From: Enterobacter sp. Ag1
GTDB taxonomy: Bacteria; Pseudomonadota; Gammaproteobacteria; Enterobacterales; Enterobacteriaceae
Direction: 5' to 3'
DNA: 64,000 nt
Assembly: GCA_000277545.1 (NCBI GenBank)
Contig: AKXM01000034.1
Coordinates: forward strand, 1-64,000
Position numbers and translations under genes: made by a program. The notes under the pieces were generated by a model. That model did no database searches and was not told where the DNA came from. It saw nothing but the letters and a program-made list of their open reading frames with translations. Below, piece by piece: positions 46,049 through 56,564 of the stretch (its first letter is position 1; the number at the start of each line of letters is the position of its first letter).

Positions 46049-48091
46049 CTACACGTTCGGGAACGTAATGCTGTTCCCCGGCGCCTCGCGGTGCAGGTGG
46101 ATAAAGTTCAGGTGGCGTTCGTACTGATCGAGAATGTCGATGATCACCTGTTCTTTGCTGTAGTCCATCAGGTCATTGCCCTGGCTGCCTTCCAGCAGGA
46201 AAGTTTCCAGCCGGTAATAGGTCGACTTCCCGCTGCGGGCACGGTAGGTAAAGCCCGGCACCGAATACTTCTGCGGCCAAATCTGGTAGACAAAGTTTTG
46301 TTCGTCGCCCATATGCACCCGCAGTTCAAGGTGCCCCAGCTTCTCATCCGGCAGCGGCGGCTCAACGGAAAGTTCGACCTTCGCGCCGCGCAGTTCCAGT
46401 TCCTGAGAAACCTCTTCCATCGCCGGGTAGCAAACGGTATCCATCATCTTCTGCGTATAACGCGTGCCGGGGTAGTTCATCAGCCGGGAGAGGCGTTTTT
46501 TCCAGCCAAGACGATCCTGCGCGGTCATCATATACGGCGCGGTGTCGCGACTGGCGCTAACGCGGCGGTAATCTTCAATTTTTAGCGATTTATACAGCCC
46601 AGCCATCACGAAGAAGATCACGAAGCTGAAGGGCAGGCCCATAATCACCGTCATGTTCTGCAGCGCGGAAATGCCGTTGGTCATCAGCATCCCCATTGTC
46701 AGCAGGCCAATCGCAATGGACCAGAAGATACGCAGCCAGTTGGGCGCATCGCTGTTAATGTCCTTCAGCTTAGAGGTGAAGTTCCCCAGCACCAGCGCGC
46801 CGGAATCCGCCGACGTGACGTAGAACAACAGGCCGGTGATCGTCGCCACCGAAGCGCTAAAGGTGAAGCCGGGATACTGCGCCAGCAGGCTGTAGAAGCC
46901 GCGCTCCGGGTGCGCCATCGCTTCCTGGGCAAAGGTGCCGTCGCCGTGAATGATTTCGTACAGCGCGCTGTTGCCGAACACCGAAAGCCACAGCAGCGTA
47001 AAGGTAAACGGAATAATCAGCGTGCCTAACACGAACTCACGAATGGTACGGCCACGTGAAATACGCGCCAGGAACAGGCCGACAAACGGCGACCACGCCA
47101 CCCACCAGGCCCAGAAGAACAGGGTCCAGTTGTTCATCCATTCCACCGGGCGGTCGAACGCAAAGCTGTTTAGCGTCATGCCCATAAAGCGATTGATGTA
47201 ATCGCCCACGTTCAGCACCAGCGCGTTGAGCAGAAATTCGGTATTGCCCATAAACAGCACGAACAGGATTAGGCCCAGCGCCAGCGCCACGTTCAGTTCG
47301 GAAAGCACGCGAATACCTTTATCCACGCCGGAGGTGACCGAAATAGTGGCGATAATCACCGACAGAACGATCAATGCCGCTTTAGCCCCCAGGCTGTCCG
47401 GGATGTCAAACAGCACGCTCAGCCCGTAGTTCAGCTGCACAACGCCGATCCCCAGCGTGGTGGCAATACCGAAAATCGTGCCGATCACCGCCGCGATATC
47501 CACCGTGTGCCCAATCGGGCCGTTAATTTTCTTGCCGAAGATCGGGTACAGCGCCGAGCGAATCGTCAGCGGCAGATTATAGCGGTAGCTGAAATAGCCC
47601 AGCGCGATGCCCATCAGCGCATACATCGACCAGCCGGTCAGGCCGTAGTGGAACAGCGTCCAGACCATCGCCTGGCGCGCCGCCTCAATGGTTTGTCCGG
47701 CACCTTCCGGCGGCTGCATATATTGCGTCACCGGCTCGGCAACGGAGAAGAACATCAGGTCGATACCTATCCCGGCGGCAAACAGCATCGCCGCCCAGCT
47801 CAGCACGCTGAATTCGGGCTTGGACTGTTCCGGCCCGAGCTTTATAGAACCGAAGCGCGAGCAGGCGATAAACACCACAAACACGATGTAGAGCGTGGCG
47901 GCAAGCAGGTAGTACCAGCCGAAGCGGGAGGAGACCCAGCTTAGCGTGTGGCTAATCAGATTCGCAGAGAAATCGCTATAAAAAATGGTCATCAGGGAAA
48001 AGCACAAAATCAGCCCGGCGGACGTGTAGAACACCACCGGGTTGATTTTGTCTTTTTCACTGGTAGCAGGAGCAGTAACGGGACTCGTCAT
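46049..48091 (-). CDS. betT: High-affinity choline transporter (BCCT family)
   Basis: 680 residues, close to E. coli BetT (677). It has 12 membrane segments, with the BCCT signature containing WTLFFWAWWVAWSPFVGLFLARISRGRT near 320, split by aromatic residues, and a long osmosensing C-terminal tail from about 515. It imports choline with protons or sodium for conversion to glycine betaine. It is divergent from betIBA. Only three bases separate its stop from the GlxA-type gene. Confidence 0.95.
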   Translation of the reverse strand: MTSPVTAPATSEKDKINPVVFYTSAGLILCFSLMTIFYSDFSANLISHTLSWVSSRFGWYYLLAATLYIVFVVFIACSRFGSIKLGPEQSKPEFSVLSWAAMLFAAGIGIDLMFFSVAEPVTQYMQPPEGAGQTIEAARQAMVWTLFHYGLTGWSMYALMGIALGYFSYRYNLPLTIRSALYPIFGKKINGPIGHTVDIAAVIGTIFGIATTLGIGVVQLNYGLSVLFDIPDSLGAKAALIVLSVIIATISVTSGVDKGIRVLSELNVALALGLILFVLFMGNTEFLLNALVLNVGDYINRFMGMTLNSFAFDRPVEWMNNWTLFFWAWWVAWSPFVGLFLARISRGRTIREFVLGTLIIPFTFTLLWLSVFGNSALYEIIHGDGTFAQEAMAHPERGFYSLLAQYPGFTFSASVATITGLLFYVTSADSGALVLGNFTSKLKDINSDAPNWLRIFWSIAIGLLTMGMLMTNGISALQNMTVIMGLPFSFVIFFVMAGLYKSLKIEDYRRVSASRDTAPYMMTAQDRLGWKKRLSRLMNYPGTRYTQKMMDTVCYPAMEEVSQELELRGAKVELSVEPPLPDEKLGHLELRVHMGDEQNFVYQIWPQKYSVPGFTYRARSGKSTYYRLETFLLEGSQGNDLMDYSKEQVIIDILDQYERHLNFIHLHREAPGNSITFPNV

Positions 48092-48382
48092 CGATTACCT
48101 CAGGTTAAGTAACGGTGACTACTCAGATGAGCAGTTAAGTTTTTCTTGTGAATGCAGGTGAGATTGCTTTTTAACAATTCCATAATCAATTTATGGTCTT
48201 ACATTGATGATTAAATTTAATTCATTGAATTTATTCAAATAAAATCCTCGTTTTTATTGTCTGGAACGCGAGTGCTTCTCTGTTTTCACGCCATTGCGTA
48301 ACAATTAATACACATTTTATATTGAACGTTCAATCAATAAACGCTTAAATAGATAACAATTATTGATGAATGGAGCGGGGCG
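48092..48382. promoter_or_regulatory. betT/betI divergent control region with BetI operator
   Basis: AT-rich 291-bp region. The perfect palindrome ATTGAACGTTCAAT (48321-48334) fits the TTGAACGT-containing site bound by E. coli BetI, released by choline. It lies 49 bp before betI. Confidence 0.75.
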
Positions 48383-48976
48383 ATGCCAAAAAAAGGTATG
48401 CAGCCGATAAGGCGAAGACAGCTGATCGACGCCACATTAAACGCCATAAATGAGGTCGGCATGCATGATGCCACGGTGGCGCAAATTGCCCGCCGGGCCG
48501 GGGTCTCGACCGGCATCATCAGCCACTACTTCCAGGATAAAAACGGCCTGCTGGAGGCCACCATGCGGGACGTCACCGCCCAGCTCCGCGATGCGGTGGT
48601 GGGGCGACTGAAAGCTTTACCTGGCGCTTCTGCCGAACGGCGGCTGTGCGCCATCGTGGACGGAAATTTTGACGAGACACAAACGCACAGCGCGGCGATG
48701 AAAGCCTGGCTGGCATTTTGGGCCAGCAGCATGCACCAGCCGATGCTCTACCGGTTACAGCAGGTGAGCAGCCGCCGCCTGTTATCCACGCTCACCGCCG
48801 AGTTCAGGCGCGAGCTGCCGCAGGAGGAAGCCCGGCTGGCGGGCTATGGCCTCGCGGCGCTGATAGACGGCCTTTGGCTGCGGGCGGCCCTAAGCGGCAA
48901 ACCGTTTGACCGCAAAGCGGCGAGCGTACTGACCACGCAATTCATCAACCAGCATCTTATTGCGGTGAAAAGCTAA
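48383..48976 (+). CDS. betI: TetR family choline-responsive repressor
   Basis: 197 residues, the usual BetI length. The helix-turn-helix has [31 protein letters not shown] at about 33-63. It represses the divergent bet genes until choline is present. GGAGCGGGG precedes the start; betB follows after 17 bp. Confidence 0.95.
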   Translation: MPKKGMQPIRRRQLIDATLNAINEVGMHDATVAQIARRAGVSTGIISHYFQDKNGLLEATMRDVTAQLRDAVVGRLKALPGASAERRLCAIVDGNFDETQTHSAAMKAWLAFWASSMHQPMLYRLQQVSSRRLLSTLTAEFRRELPQEEARLAGYGLAALIDGLWLRAALSGKPFDRKAASVLTTQFINQHLIAVKS

Positions 48977-48993
48977 TTTAGCGAGGAAAAATC

Positions 48994-50466
48994 ATGTCCC
49001 GATTGGGTGAACAAAAGCTCTATATCGACGGCGCTTACGTGAATGCGCTCAGCGGTAAAACGTTCGAAACCATCAACCCGGCTAACGGCGAAGTGCTGGC
49101 GGTCGTTCAGGCTGCTGGCCGGGAAGACGTTGACCGCGCCGTGGCTGCGGCGAAGAAAGGGCAGAAAATATGGGCAGCAAAAACGCCCGTTGAGCGTGCA
49201 CGCATTTTGCGCCGCGCGGTCGACATTCTGCGCGAGCGTAACGATGAGTTGGCCGAACTGGAAACGCTAGACACTGGCAAAGCCTTCAGCGAAACCTCCG
49301 CCGTCGATATCGTCACTGGTGCAGACGTGCTGGAATATTATGCCGGGCTGACAACCACCCTGGAAGGCCAGCAGATCCCGCTGCGGGATACCTCATTCGT
49401 CTACACCCGCCGGGAGCCGTTGGGCGTTGTGGCCGGGATCGGCGCATGGAATTACCCGATTCAGATTGCGCTTTGGAAGTCTGCCCCTGCGCTGGCGGCT
49501 GGCAACGCGATGATCTTCAAACCAAGCGAAGTGACGCCGCTTACCGCACTTAAGCTGGCAGAAATTTATACCGAAGCCGGGCTGCCGGACGGCGTCTTTT
49601 GCGTGCTACCAGGCGTTGGCGCAGAAACGGGCCAACTGCTGACGGAACACCCTGGCATTGCCAAAGTTTCCTTCACCGGCGGCGTAGCCAGCGGCAAAAA
49701 GGTGATGGCGAATGCCGCCGGTACCACGCTGAAACAGGTCACGATGGAGCTGGGCGGTAAATCTCCGCTGGTTATCTTTGATGACGCCGATCTCAACCTG
49801 GCGGCGGACATCGCGATGATGGCCAACTTCTACAGCTCCGGCCAGGTCTGTACCAACGGTACTCGCGTTTTCATCCCTGCGGCGCTGAAAGCCGAGTTTG
49901 AGCAGAAAATTGTGGCGCGCGTGGGCCGCATTCGTGCCGGTGACGTAATGGACCCGCACACCAACTTTGGGCCGCTGGTCAGCTTCCCGCACCGCGAAAA
50001 CGTCCTGCGCTACATCGAATCCGGCCGTGAAGAAGGCGCGACGCTGCTGTGCGGTGGCGACAAGCTGCGCGGAGATGGGTTTGATAACGGTGCCTGGGTT
50101 GCGCCCACGGTATTCACCGACTGCCGGGATGAGATGACTATCGTCCGCGAAGAAATCTTCGGGCCGGTAATGTCGATCCTTAGCTACGAATCAGAAGAGG
50201 AAGTGATTCGCCGCGCTAACGACACGGATTATGGCCTGGCGGCGGGCGTAGTCACGAACGACCTCACTCGTGCGCACCGCGTAATTCACCAGCTTGAGGC
50301 CGGGATTTGCTGGATTAATACCTGGGGAGAGTCGGCGGCGGAAATGCCGGTGGGCGGCTACAAGCATTCCGGCATTGGTCGCGAAAATGGCCTGATGACG
50401 CTGCAAAGCTATACGCAAGTTAAGTCAATCCAACTGGAGATGGGCACCTATCACTCAATCTTTTAA
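48994..50466 (+). CDS. betB: Betaine aldehyde dehydrogenase
   Basis: 490 residues. The NAD site has [12 protein letters not shown], the general-base Glu is in [11 protein letters not shown], and the catalytic Cys in [13 protein letters not shown]. It oxidises betaine aldehyde to glycine betaine in the cytosol. It is the middle gene of betIBA, 19 bp before betA. Confidence 0.96.
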   Translation: MSRLGEQKLYIDGAYVNALSGKTFETINPANGEVLAVVQAAGREDVDRAVAAAKKGQKIWAAKTPVERARILRRAVDILRERNDELAELETLDTGKAFSETSAVDIVTGADVLEYYAGLTTTLEGQQIPLRDTSFVYTRREPLGVVAGIGAWNYPIQIALWKSAPALAAGNAMIFKPSEVTPLTALKLAEIYTEAGLPDGVFCVLPGVGAETGQLLTEHPGIAKVSFTGGVASGKKVMANAAGTTLKQVTMELGGKSPLVIFDDADLNLAADIAMMANFYSSGQVCTNGTRVFIPAALKAEFEQKIVARVGRIRAGDVMDPHTNFGPLVSFPHRENVLRYIESGREEGATLLCGGDKLRGDGFDNGAWVAPTVFTDCRDEMTIVREEIFGPVMSILSYESEEEVIRRANDTDYGLAAGVVTNDLTRAHRVIHQLEAGICWINTWGESAAEMPVGGYKHSGIGRENGLMTLQSYTQVKSIQLEMGTYHSIF

Positions 50467-50485
50467 CCCCACCTGAGGAGGATGA

Positions 50486-52171
50486 ATGGAATTTGATTAC
50501 ATCATTATTGGAGCGGGTTCCGCAGGTAATGTTTTAGCTGCACGTTTAACGGAAGATCCCGATACCACCGTCCTGCTGCTTGAGGCAGGCGGCCCGGACT
50601 ACCGCTTTGATTTCCGAACCCAAATGCCCGCGGCACTGGCGTTCCCGCTGCAGGGCAAGCGCTACAACTGGGCCTATGAAACCGACCCCGAGCCGTATAT
50701 GAACAACCGCCGTATGGAGTGCGGGCGAGGCAAAGGGCTCGGCGGCTCATCCCTGATCAACGGCATGTGTTACATCCGTGGAAACGCGATGGATCTCGAC
50801 AACTGGGCATCGATGCCGGGCCTGGAGAACTGGAGCTATCTGGACTGCCTGCCGTACTACCGCAAAGCGGAAACCCGCGATATCGGCCCCAACGATTATC
50901 ACGGCGGCGAAGGCCCGGTGTCCGTTACGACGCCGAAGCAGGGCAACAACCCGCTGTTTCACGCGATGATCGAAGCGGGCGTTGAGGCGGGCTATCCGCG
51001 AACGGACGATCTGAACGGCTATCAGCAGGAAGGCTTTGGCCCGATGGACCGTACCGTAACGCCGAAAGGCCGCCGCGCCAGTACTGCCCGTGGTTATCTC
51101 GATGATGCAAAGCGGCGTGAAAACCTGACCATCGTGACCCATGCAACCACTGACCGCATTATCTTTGATAATTTGCGGGCGGTTGGGGTGGAATACCTGG
51201 TGAACGATAGCCCGGTGCATTCCGTGGCCAAAGCGCGCAAAGAAGTTTTGTTGAGCGCCGGCGCGATTGCTTCGCCACAAATTCTGCAGCGCTCTGGGGT
51301 GGGCGATGCAGAATTCCTGGCAAGCCTTGAGATCCCTGTTGTTCATGACCTGCCGGGCGTGGGCGAAAACCTGCAGGATCATCTGGAAATGTACCTGCAA
51401 TACGAATGCAAAGAACCGGTGTCGCTTTACCCGGCGCTGCAATGGTACAACCAGCCAAAAATCGGTGCAGAGTGGCTGTTCAACGGCACCGGCGTAGGCG
51501 CGAGTAACCAGTTTGAAGCGGGGGGCTTTATCCGCAGCCGCGAAGAATTTAGCTGGCCTAATATTCAGTATCACTTCCTGCCGGTGGCGATTAACTACAA
51601 CGGCTCAAACGCGGTGAAAGAGCACGGTTTCCAGTGCCACGTCGGCTCTATGCGTTCCCCAAGCCGGGGCCGCGTGAAGCTGAAATCGCGCGACCCTCAC
51701 GAGCACCCGAGTATTCTGTTCAACTATATGTCTCACGAACAGGACTGGCAGGAGTTCCGCGACGCGATTCGTATTACTCGTGAGATCATGCAGCAGCCCG
51801 CCCTGGATAAATACCGTGGCCGCGAAATCAGCCCCGGCGTTGACTGCCAGACGGACGAACAGCTGGATGAGTTTGTGCGTAACCATGCGGAAACCGCTTT
51901 TCACCCGTGCGGCAGCTGTAAAATGGGGCACGATGAAATGTCCGTGGTGGACGAGCAGGGCCGGGTTCACGGCCTGCAGGGGCTGCGCGTGGTGGATGCT
52001 TCCATCATGCCGCAGATCATTACCGGCAACCTGAACGCCACCACCATTATGATCGGTGAAAAAATTGCCGATGCGATTCGCGGCAAAGCGCCGCTGCCGC
52101 GCAGCACCGCCAGCTATTACAAAGCGGAACAGTCGCCGGTCAGAAAAGCGCCGGCGCGAAAAATCCAGTAA
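50486..52171 (+). CDS. betA: Choline dehydrogenase (GMC oxidoreductase)
   Basis: 561 residues. The FAD site is [16 protein letters not shown] at residue 6 on, the GMC signature [15 protein letters not shown] is near 82, and the active-site region has [10 protein letters not shown] and [14 protein letters not shown]. Membrane-associated; it oxidises choline to betaine aldehyde, passing electrons to the respiratory chain. TGAGGAGG precedes the start. Confidence 0.96.
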   Translation: MEFDYIIIGAGSAGNVLAARLTEDPDTTVLLLEAGGPDYRFDFRTQMPAALAFPLQGKRYNWAYETDPEPYMNNRRMECGRGKGLGGSSLINGMCYIRGNAMDLDNWASMPGLENWSYLDCLPYYRKAETRDIGPNDYHGGEGPVSVTTPKQGNNPLFHAMIEAGVEAGYPRTDDLNGYQQEGFGPMDRTVTPKGRRASTARGYLDDAKRRENLTIVTHATTDRIIFDNLRAVGVEYLVNDSPVHSVAKARKEVLLSAGAIASPQILQRSGVGDAEFLASLEIPVVHDLPGVGENLQDHLEMYLQYECKEPVSLYPALQWYNQPKIGAEWLFNGTGVGASNQFEAGGFIRSREEFSWPNIQYHFLPVAINYNGSNAVKEHGFQCHVGSMRSPSRGRVKLKSRDPHEHPSILFNYMSHEQDWQEFRDAIRITREIMQQPALDKYRGREISPGVDCQTDEQLDEFVRNHAETAFHPCGSCKMGHDEMSVVDEQGRVHGLQGLRVVDASIMPQIITGNLNATTIMIGEKIADAIRGKAPLPRSTASYYKAEQSPVRKAPARKIQ

Positions 52172-52177
52172 CCCTTC

Positions 52178-52204
52178 AAGGCCAGTGAAACTGGCCTTTC
52201 TTTT
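52178..52204 (+). terminator. Terminator after betIBA
   Basis: AAGGCCAG (52178-52185) pairs with CTGGCCTT (52191-52198), followed by TCTTTT. Confidence 0.85.
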
Positions 52205-52273
52205 ACCCGCCCCTTGCCCGATCCCCCTGTGAAGCAGTAAAACTACTGTTCAACAACAAAAAGGAGAATCACC

Positions 52274-52504
52274 GTGCCGCATATCGAAATCAAATGTTTC
52301 CCTCGTGAGCTGACCGAAGAGCAAAAACAGGCCGTGGCCAGCGAAATGTGTGATGTGCTGAAAAAGCACTTCGGCTCGAAGGACGAGTCGCTGTCCGTGG
52401 CGCTGAAAATGATCGATCAGGCGAACTGGAGAGCCGAAGTGTGGGATAAGCAGATTGCGCCAGAGATGGATTCGCTGCTGAAAAAGCCGGGTTACAGCCT
52501 TTAG
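52274..52504 (+). CDS. pptA: 4-oxalocrotonate tautomerase-like enzyme
   Basis: 76 residues starting at a GTG, so that after Met removal the catalytic N-terminal proline (PHIEIKCFPREL) is exposed, as in the tautomerase superfamily. It aligns with E. coli PptA (YdcE) throughout, including LKKPGYS at the end. It tautomerises phenylpyruvate-type enols in vitro; its physiological role is unclear. AAGGAG precedes the start. Confidence 0.92.
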   Translation: MPHIEIKCFPRELTEEQKQAVASEMCDVLKKHFGSKDESLSVALKMIDQANWRAEVWDKQIAPEMDSLLKKPGYSL

Positions 52505-52514
52505 TCAATTTTAA

Positions 52515-52533
52515 AAGGTGACAATGTCACCTT
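52515..52533. terminator. Hairpin between pptA and convergent kinase gene
   Basis: AAGGTGAC (52515-52522) pairs perfectly with GTCACCTT (52526-52533) over a 3-base loop, next to a TTTTAAAA stretch. It overlaps the kinase stop by two bases. Confidence 0.65.
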
Positions 52534-53029
52534 ATGGGTAGCGGATTATCGTCAACCCTTCGCGTTCATCGGGCGCAACGAAGTAGCGGGTAATCAAATC
52601 AAACTGCGCGTCCGTAGCGGCAAAATCATGAGTTCCGCTGCTGTTGCGGGCGCGTAATCTCTCCCGGCAAACGTCATCGGGCACGTCCAGATAGTGCAGG
52701 CGATTATCTACCCCGGCTTCATCCGCAATCGACTTCATCCACTGGCGGTTCGCCAGCGTATTCGCCGGGAAATCGAGCACCACCGAAAGCCCGTTCCTCA
52801 GCAGGGAAACAAGATGCGGCGTTAGCGCTTTTTTCAGTTTGCCTGAGCAGGCGACATAATCCGCCACGCTTTGCATTTGCTCGCCGTAAAGCGCCGCGAG
52901 CCAGCTGTCTTCGCTGACCAGAATAGTATCGGGCGTTTCCATCAGCTTTGCGCTCAGGGTGGATTTACCGGCAGCAATTTTGCCGCAGAGAAGATGAAGC
53001 GTGGGCTTAGCGGGGGACGAGTCTGACAT
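52532..53029 (-). CDS. P-loop ATP-binding kinase-like protein (AAA_33)
   Basis: 165 residues. Walker A is LLCGKIAAGKSTLSAKL near the N-terminus, with a lid-like basic region VCRERLRARNSSGTH near 128. The pattern is that of small zeta-like/AAA_33 kinases acting on small molecules; the substrate is unknown. The start at 53029 follows GAGGTG. No antitoxin-like partner is beside it, so a toxin role is unlikely. Confidence 0.78.
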   Translation of the reverse strand: MSDSSPAKPTLHLLCGKIAAGKSTLSAKLMETPDTILVSEDSWLAALYGEQMQSVADYVACSGKLKKALTPHLVSLLRNGLSVVLDFPANTLANRQWMKSIADEAGVDNRLHYLDVPDDVCRERLRARNSSGTHDFAATDAQFDLITRYFVAPDEREGLTIIRYP

Positions 53030-53102
53030 TGACACCTCATGGAAAGAAACAGATTTTCACTACTGTCTACCAGAGGAATGAAAGATACAACTAGTAAAAT
53101 TG

Positions 53103-53125
53103 GCGGGTCAGAGCGCCTGACCCGC
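53103..53125. terminator. Terminator after the first siderophore-binding-protein gene
   Basis: GCGGGTCA pairs with TGACCCGC. On the minus strand it is followed by CAATTTTACT. Confidence 0.65.
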
Positions 53126-53132
53126 ACACAGA

Positions 53133-54230
53133 TTACTTCAGTTTCGTCCAGTAAGTTCCTGTTTCTTTCACCACCAGGAACTGCTGGTTCATCTCATCCA
53201 GCGTTTGCTGCGGATCCATATCCGCAAACAGCTGCGGGTGGAAAGTTTTGGCAAAGAACTCAACGTCCAGTAAATGCCACGGCGAGAGGTAGAAGTTATG
53301 CCAGACCGCCCAGGCTTTGTCGTTCTGGATAGCGTTCAGGTTAGAAATCACTTTCTGCTGGCTAAGCACCTGCGTAAAGCTTTGCTGCGCCTGAACGGCT
53401 GTGACTTCCGACCCCAATTTCAACCGGTCTGTTTGATCCGGCCCGGCGCTGCCGGTGGCGATGTAAATATCCGGGTTCACCGTCAGCAGCGCTTCCGGGG
53501 AAATCTTGCCATACACGCCGGGGAAGCGGCTCACGGCAATGTTATCCCCACCGGCAAAGGCCAGCAGATCCGCCAGGTTGCCGCGCCCGACGGTGGTGCA
53601 ACAGTCGCTTTTATCCCCTAAATGCAGCTGCAACTTTACCGTCGGCTTCACGGGTTTAGCCTCAGCCAGGCGTTGGGCAATTTTCGCCATGTGCTGCTGA
53701 TAGAAGGCGATAAACTTTTCCGTTTTCGGCTGGTCGTTTAGCGCTTCGCCCAGAATACGCAGGCTGGGAACGGTGTTATTCAGCTGATCGACGCGGAAAT
53801 CAACGTAAATCACCGGAATATGCGCCTGCGTCAGCTGGGTAAGAAAGCTGTCGTGATTGCTCTCTTTTTTGGCGTAGATCGGCAGAATCACCAGGTCTGG
53901 ATGCAGGGCGATAACCTTCTCCACGCTTATCTGCGAGAAGTTATTGTTGCCGATAGTCGGGATGTCTTTGATAGCCGGGAACGCTTCGGTGTAGCGGTTC
54001 CAGGTCTGCGGATCCAGACGCTGCAGATCCGCAGGCCAGCCGACGACGCGCTTCGCCGGGTTACCGTCCTCCACCAAAGCGAGGGTGTAAATCATCCGGC
54101 TTTCGCCGACGACCAGGCGCTGCGGGTTATCCGGCACCTCAACTTTACGCTGCAGAATATCGGTTATCGTTTTGGCATGACTGCCGGCGCTAAGCGCCAG
54201 CAGGGCCGCGAGCAACAGCGACTTTTTCAT
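53133..54230 (-). CDS. Periplasmic iron-complex binding protein (FhuD/BtuF class) with paired cysteines
   Basis: 365 residues: a signal peptide (MKKSLLLAALLALSAGSHA) and the two-lobed helical-backbone class III binding fold (Peripla_BP_2). A Cys-Cys pair at 210-211 (GDKSDCCTTVGRGNLADLL) is shared with the paralog at 58023, as is the C-terminal FYLSPWHLLDVEFFAKTF pattern. It lies one base after the TonB-dependent receptor stop, so it is cotranscribed and probably carries that receptor's ligand. No permease or ATPase gene is nearby. Start at 54230. Confidence 0.83.
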   Translation of the reverse strand: MKKSLLLAALLALSAGSHAKTITDILQRKVEVPDNPQRLVVGESRMIYTLALVEDGNPAKRVVGWPADLQRLDPQTWNRYTEAFPAIKDIPTIGNNNFSQISVEKVIALHPDLVILPIYAKKESNHDSFLTQLTQAHIPVIYVDFRVDQLNNTVPSLRILGEALNDQPKTEKFIAFYQQHMAKIAQRLAEAKPVKPTVKLQLHLGDKSDCCTTVGRGNLADLLAFAGGDNIAVSRFPGVYGKISPEALLTVNPDIYIATGSAGPDQTDRLKLGSEVTAVQAQQSFTQVLSQQKVISNLNAIQNDKAWAVWHNFYLSPWHLLDVEFFAKTFHPQLFADMDPQQTLDEMNQQFLVVKETGTYWTKLK

Positions 54231-54231
54231 C

Positions 54232-56373
54232 TCAGAAGTCCACGCTGGCGGAGAGATAAGCGGTGCGCGGTTCACCTTCGATAACGCGCAGGTTACCGGC
54301 GCTGGATTCATAGTACTCGCGGTTGAACAGGTTTTTGACGTTCAGCTTCAGCTCGGTATTTTTGCCCAGCAGCTTGCTGTCCCAGGCCACAAACGCATCA
54401 GCCACGGTGTAAGCCGGCATGGTGAAGCTGTTTTCCGGGTCACCCGCGCGGCTGCCGACGTAACGCCCGCCGCCGCCCAGGCGTAATTCACCCGGCAGCC
54501 AGGAGAAACGCAGGGTGTGGCTGAGGTAAAGTCCGCCCATGGTCGTCGGGGCATTTACCAGGCGGTTGCCGACGTTCACCGGATTGACGTTATCTTCCAC
54601 GATCTCAGTTTTGTCATAGCTGTAGTTCGCCGTCAGGTTCCAGTCCTGTGCAATTTCGCCGTTAAGCTCCAGTTCCGCGCCTGTAGAACGCGCTTTCGGG
54701 ATGTTGCGGGTCACGCCGTTGATAAAGACCGACATGTCTTTTTCATCAATGCGGTAGAGCGCCAGGCTGCTGGTCAGGCGAGGTGCCATCTGCCATTTCG
54801 CGCCCACTTCCCATGTCGTCCCTTTTTCGGTGGACGCTACGTTGCCGTTGTCGTCCGTTTGCGTGGAAGGGGTGAACGACTTGCTGTAGCTGCCGTACAG
54901 CGACACGTCAGGCACGATTTTGTACACCAGGCCCAGCTGCGGCAGGAAGGCATTGCCCCGGTCCTCCAGCGTGGTTTGCGGGTTTACCCAACCGGCGCTG
55001 GAGGTCTGGGTATAGCGCTGCAGGCGGCCACCCAATACGGCAATCCACTGGTCGGTCAGATGAATGCTGTCTTTCGCAAACACGGAGCGGCTGTAGAGAT
55101 TAGTGCGCAGGTTGCTGTTGGAATCGCTATAGGTGCTGCCGTTGGTGACCGGCGAGACGCCGTACACCGGGTTATACATATTGAAGGTTTTCGTCACCTT
55201 CCCACGGTACGAATACTTCTTGTAGGTTTCGTTTTGCTCGTAATCCGCGCCCAGCGTGATGTCGTGGGTCATGCCCAGTAGTTCAGGGCTGCCGCTGATG
55301 TCCCAGGACGCGTAATCCGTCTGGTGGTTAAAGCCACGGTTAGCATCCGCGCGACGGGAAACCAGGCCGCTGTTAGGATCGACCGCCGTGGCACGCACTT
55401 CGTTACTGTCGTAGCGGCGCTGCATCCAGGCGTAGTTCAGGTTCGTTTCCCAGGTGTCATCCAGCTTGTACGAGTAGTTGGTCGTCAGGCGTTTGTTTTT
55501 GCCCCAGGCATGGTTGGCGTAATCGTCAATGCGGCGGTCGTAAGGAATGTTGAGCGGTTTGCCGTTGATAAACGCCGTGCCGCGGTCATACGGAATATCA
55601 AACTTATATTCTACGTAGCTGATATTGAAAGAGGCTTTGTCACCGTACCAGCTGAGCGACGGGGCAATCAGCGTGTGTTCGTCGGTGCCGAAATTGCGCC
55701 AGTAATCCTCATGCTGGCGTTCGGCGACCAGGCGGAAGGCGAAGCCGTTGCCGAGCGGGCCGGTGACGTCAACCATGCCGGAGCCACCGCCGTTGCTGCT
55801 GCTGGTGCCGCTGACGTGGGTGTTCCAGCTGTACTGCGGTTTCTTGCTGACTAGGTTAATCACGCCGCCAGGGTTCAGGATGCCATAGAGCAGGGAGGCC
55901 GAGCCTTTCAGCACCTCAACATGGTCGATGCTGGAATCCATCGCCAGGCCCTGGTTGCTGCGCACCCCGTCAATAAACACGGAGCCGTCGCTGTTCGAGC
56001 CGAACCCGCGTTTGACAAAACCGTCCTCGATGCCGCCGAGAGTATTACTCTGCGTGACGCCGCTGACGAACTTCATCGCGTCATTGACCGAGGTCACAGC
56101 GTAGTCGTCAATCACCTGCGGCGTGACCACGCTAACGGACTGCGGGATTTCGCTGCGCGGCGTTTTGCTGCGGGAGGCGATGGAGGAGTCATCCTGGGTA
56201 TAGCTGGTTGGTGAGCCGTCCGGGTTAGCGGTAGCGACCACGGTTAAGGTGTCTTCCTTCGGTTTGTCGGCGGCGAAAGCCGGAGCCCCAACAATGAAGG
56301 TTGAAATGATTAATAATTTTGAATTAACAAGTGCCTGGCGAACGAAAGTAGAACCAAAAGGAATGCGATTCAT
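54232..56373 (-). CDS. TonB-dependent siderophore receptor
   Basis: 713 residues: a signal ending PAFA, TonB-box-like EDTLTVVA, a plug (SEIPQSVSVVTPQVIDDYAV; GFGSNSDGSVFIDGVR) and a beta-barrel closing with AYLSASVDF (terminal Phe). It is of the FhuA/FcuA/FoxA-like hydroxamate receptor class, but I cannot name the ligand. A Fur box lies 48 bp upstream. It forms a two-gene operon with the binding protein. The outer-membrane step depends on TonB-ExbBD. Confidence 0.88.
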   Translation of the reverse strand: MNRIPFGSTFVRQALVNSKLLIISTFIVGAPAFAADKPKEDTLTVVATANPDGSPTSYTQDDSSIASRSKTPRSEIPQSVSVVTPQVIDDYAVTSVNDAMKFVSGVTQSNTLGGIEDGFVKRGFGSNSDGSVFIDGVRSNQGLAMDSSIDHVEVLKGSASLLYGILNPGGVINLVSKKPQYSWNTHVSGTSSSNGGGSGMVDVTGPLGNGFAFRLVAERQHEDYWRNFGTDEHTLIAPSLSWYGDKASFNISYVEYKFDIPYDRGTAFINGKPLNIPYDRRIDDYANHAWGKNKRLTTNYSYKLDDTWETNLNYAWMQRRYDSNEVRATAVDPNSGLVSRRADANRGFNHQTDYASWDISGSPELLGMTHDITLGADYEQNETYKKYSYRGKVTKTFNMYNPVYGVSPVTNGSTYSDSNSNLRTNLYSRSVFAKDSIHLTDQWIAVLGGRLQRYTQTSSAGWVNPQTTLEDRGNAFLPQLGLVYKIVPDVSLYGSYSKSFTPSTQTDDNGNVASTEKGTTWEVGAKWQMAPRLTSSLALYRIDEKDMSVFINGVTRNIPKARSTGAELELNGEIAQDWNLTANYSYDKTEIVEDNVNPVNVGNRLVNAPTTMGGLYLSHTLRFSWLPGELRLGGGGRYVGSRAGDPENSFTMPAYTVADAFVAWDSKLLGKNTELKLNVKNLFNREYYESSAGNLRVIEGEPRTAYLSASVDF

Positions 56374-56420
56374 GATGTTGTTTATCTGAACTGAAGCGAT
56401 TTTATAATGGGAATTGAGAT

Positions 56421-56439
56421 GATAATAACAATAATTAGC
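56421..56439 (-). promoter_or_regulatory. Fur box upstream of the siderophore receptor
   Basis: Starting GATAATAACAATAATT, it matches the 19-bp Fur consensus at 15 positions. It lies 48-66 bp before the receptor start, in the promoter position. Confidence 0.82.
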
Positions 56440-56528
56440 ATTTACAATATTAACTCTGCTTACATAATTACTGGTTTTATGTCCAAAATCCTGATGATTT
56501 AGCGGGGAATTAGCAGAAAAAATGAAGA

Positions 56529-56550
56529 ACGCGGGACGAATGCCCCGCGT
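56529..56550 (-). terminator. Terminator after tyrP
   Basis: ACGCGGG pairs with CCCGCGT. On the minus strand a T-rich tail (TCTTCATTTTTT) follows, 15 bp beyond the tyrP stop. Confidence 0.8.
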
Positions 56551-56564
56551 GAATATCGAGAGCG

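Noticed and set aside
52532-53029. Zeta-type toxin interpretation of the P-loop kinase
   Set aside because: The Walker A fits, but there is no adjacent antitoxin gene; the neighbours are pptA and a siderophore locus.
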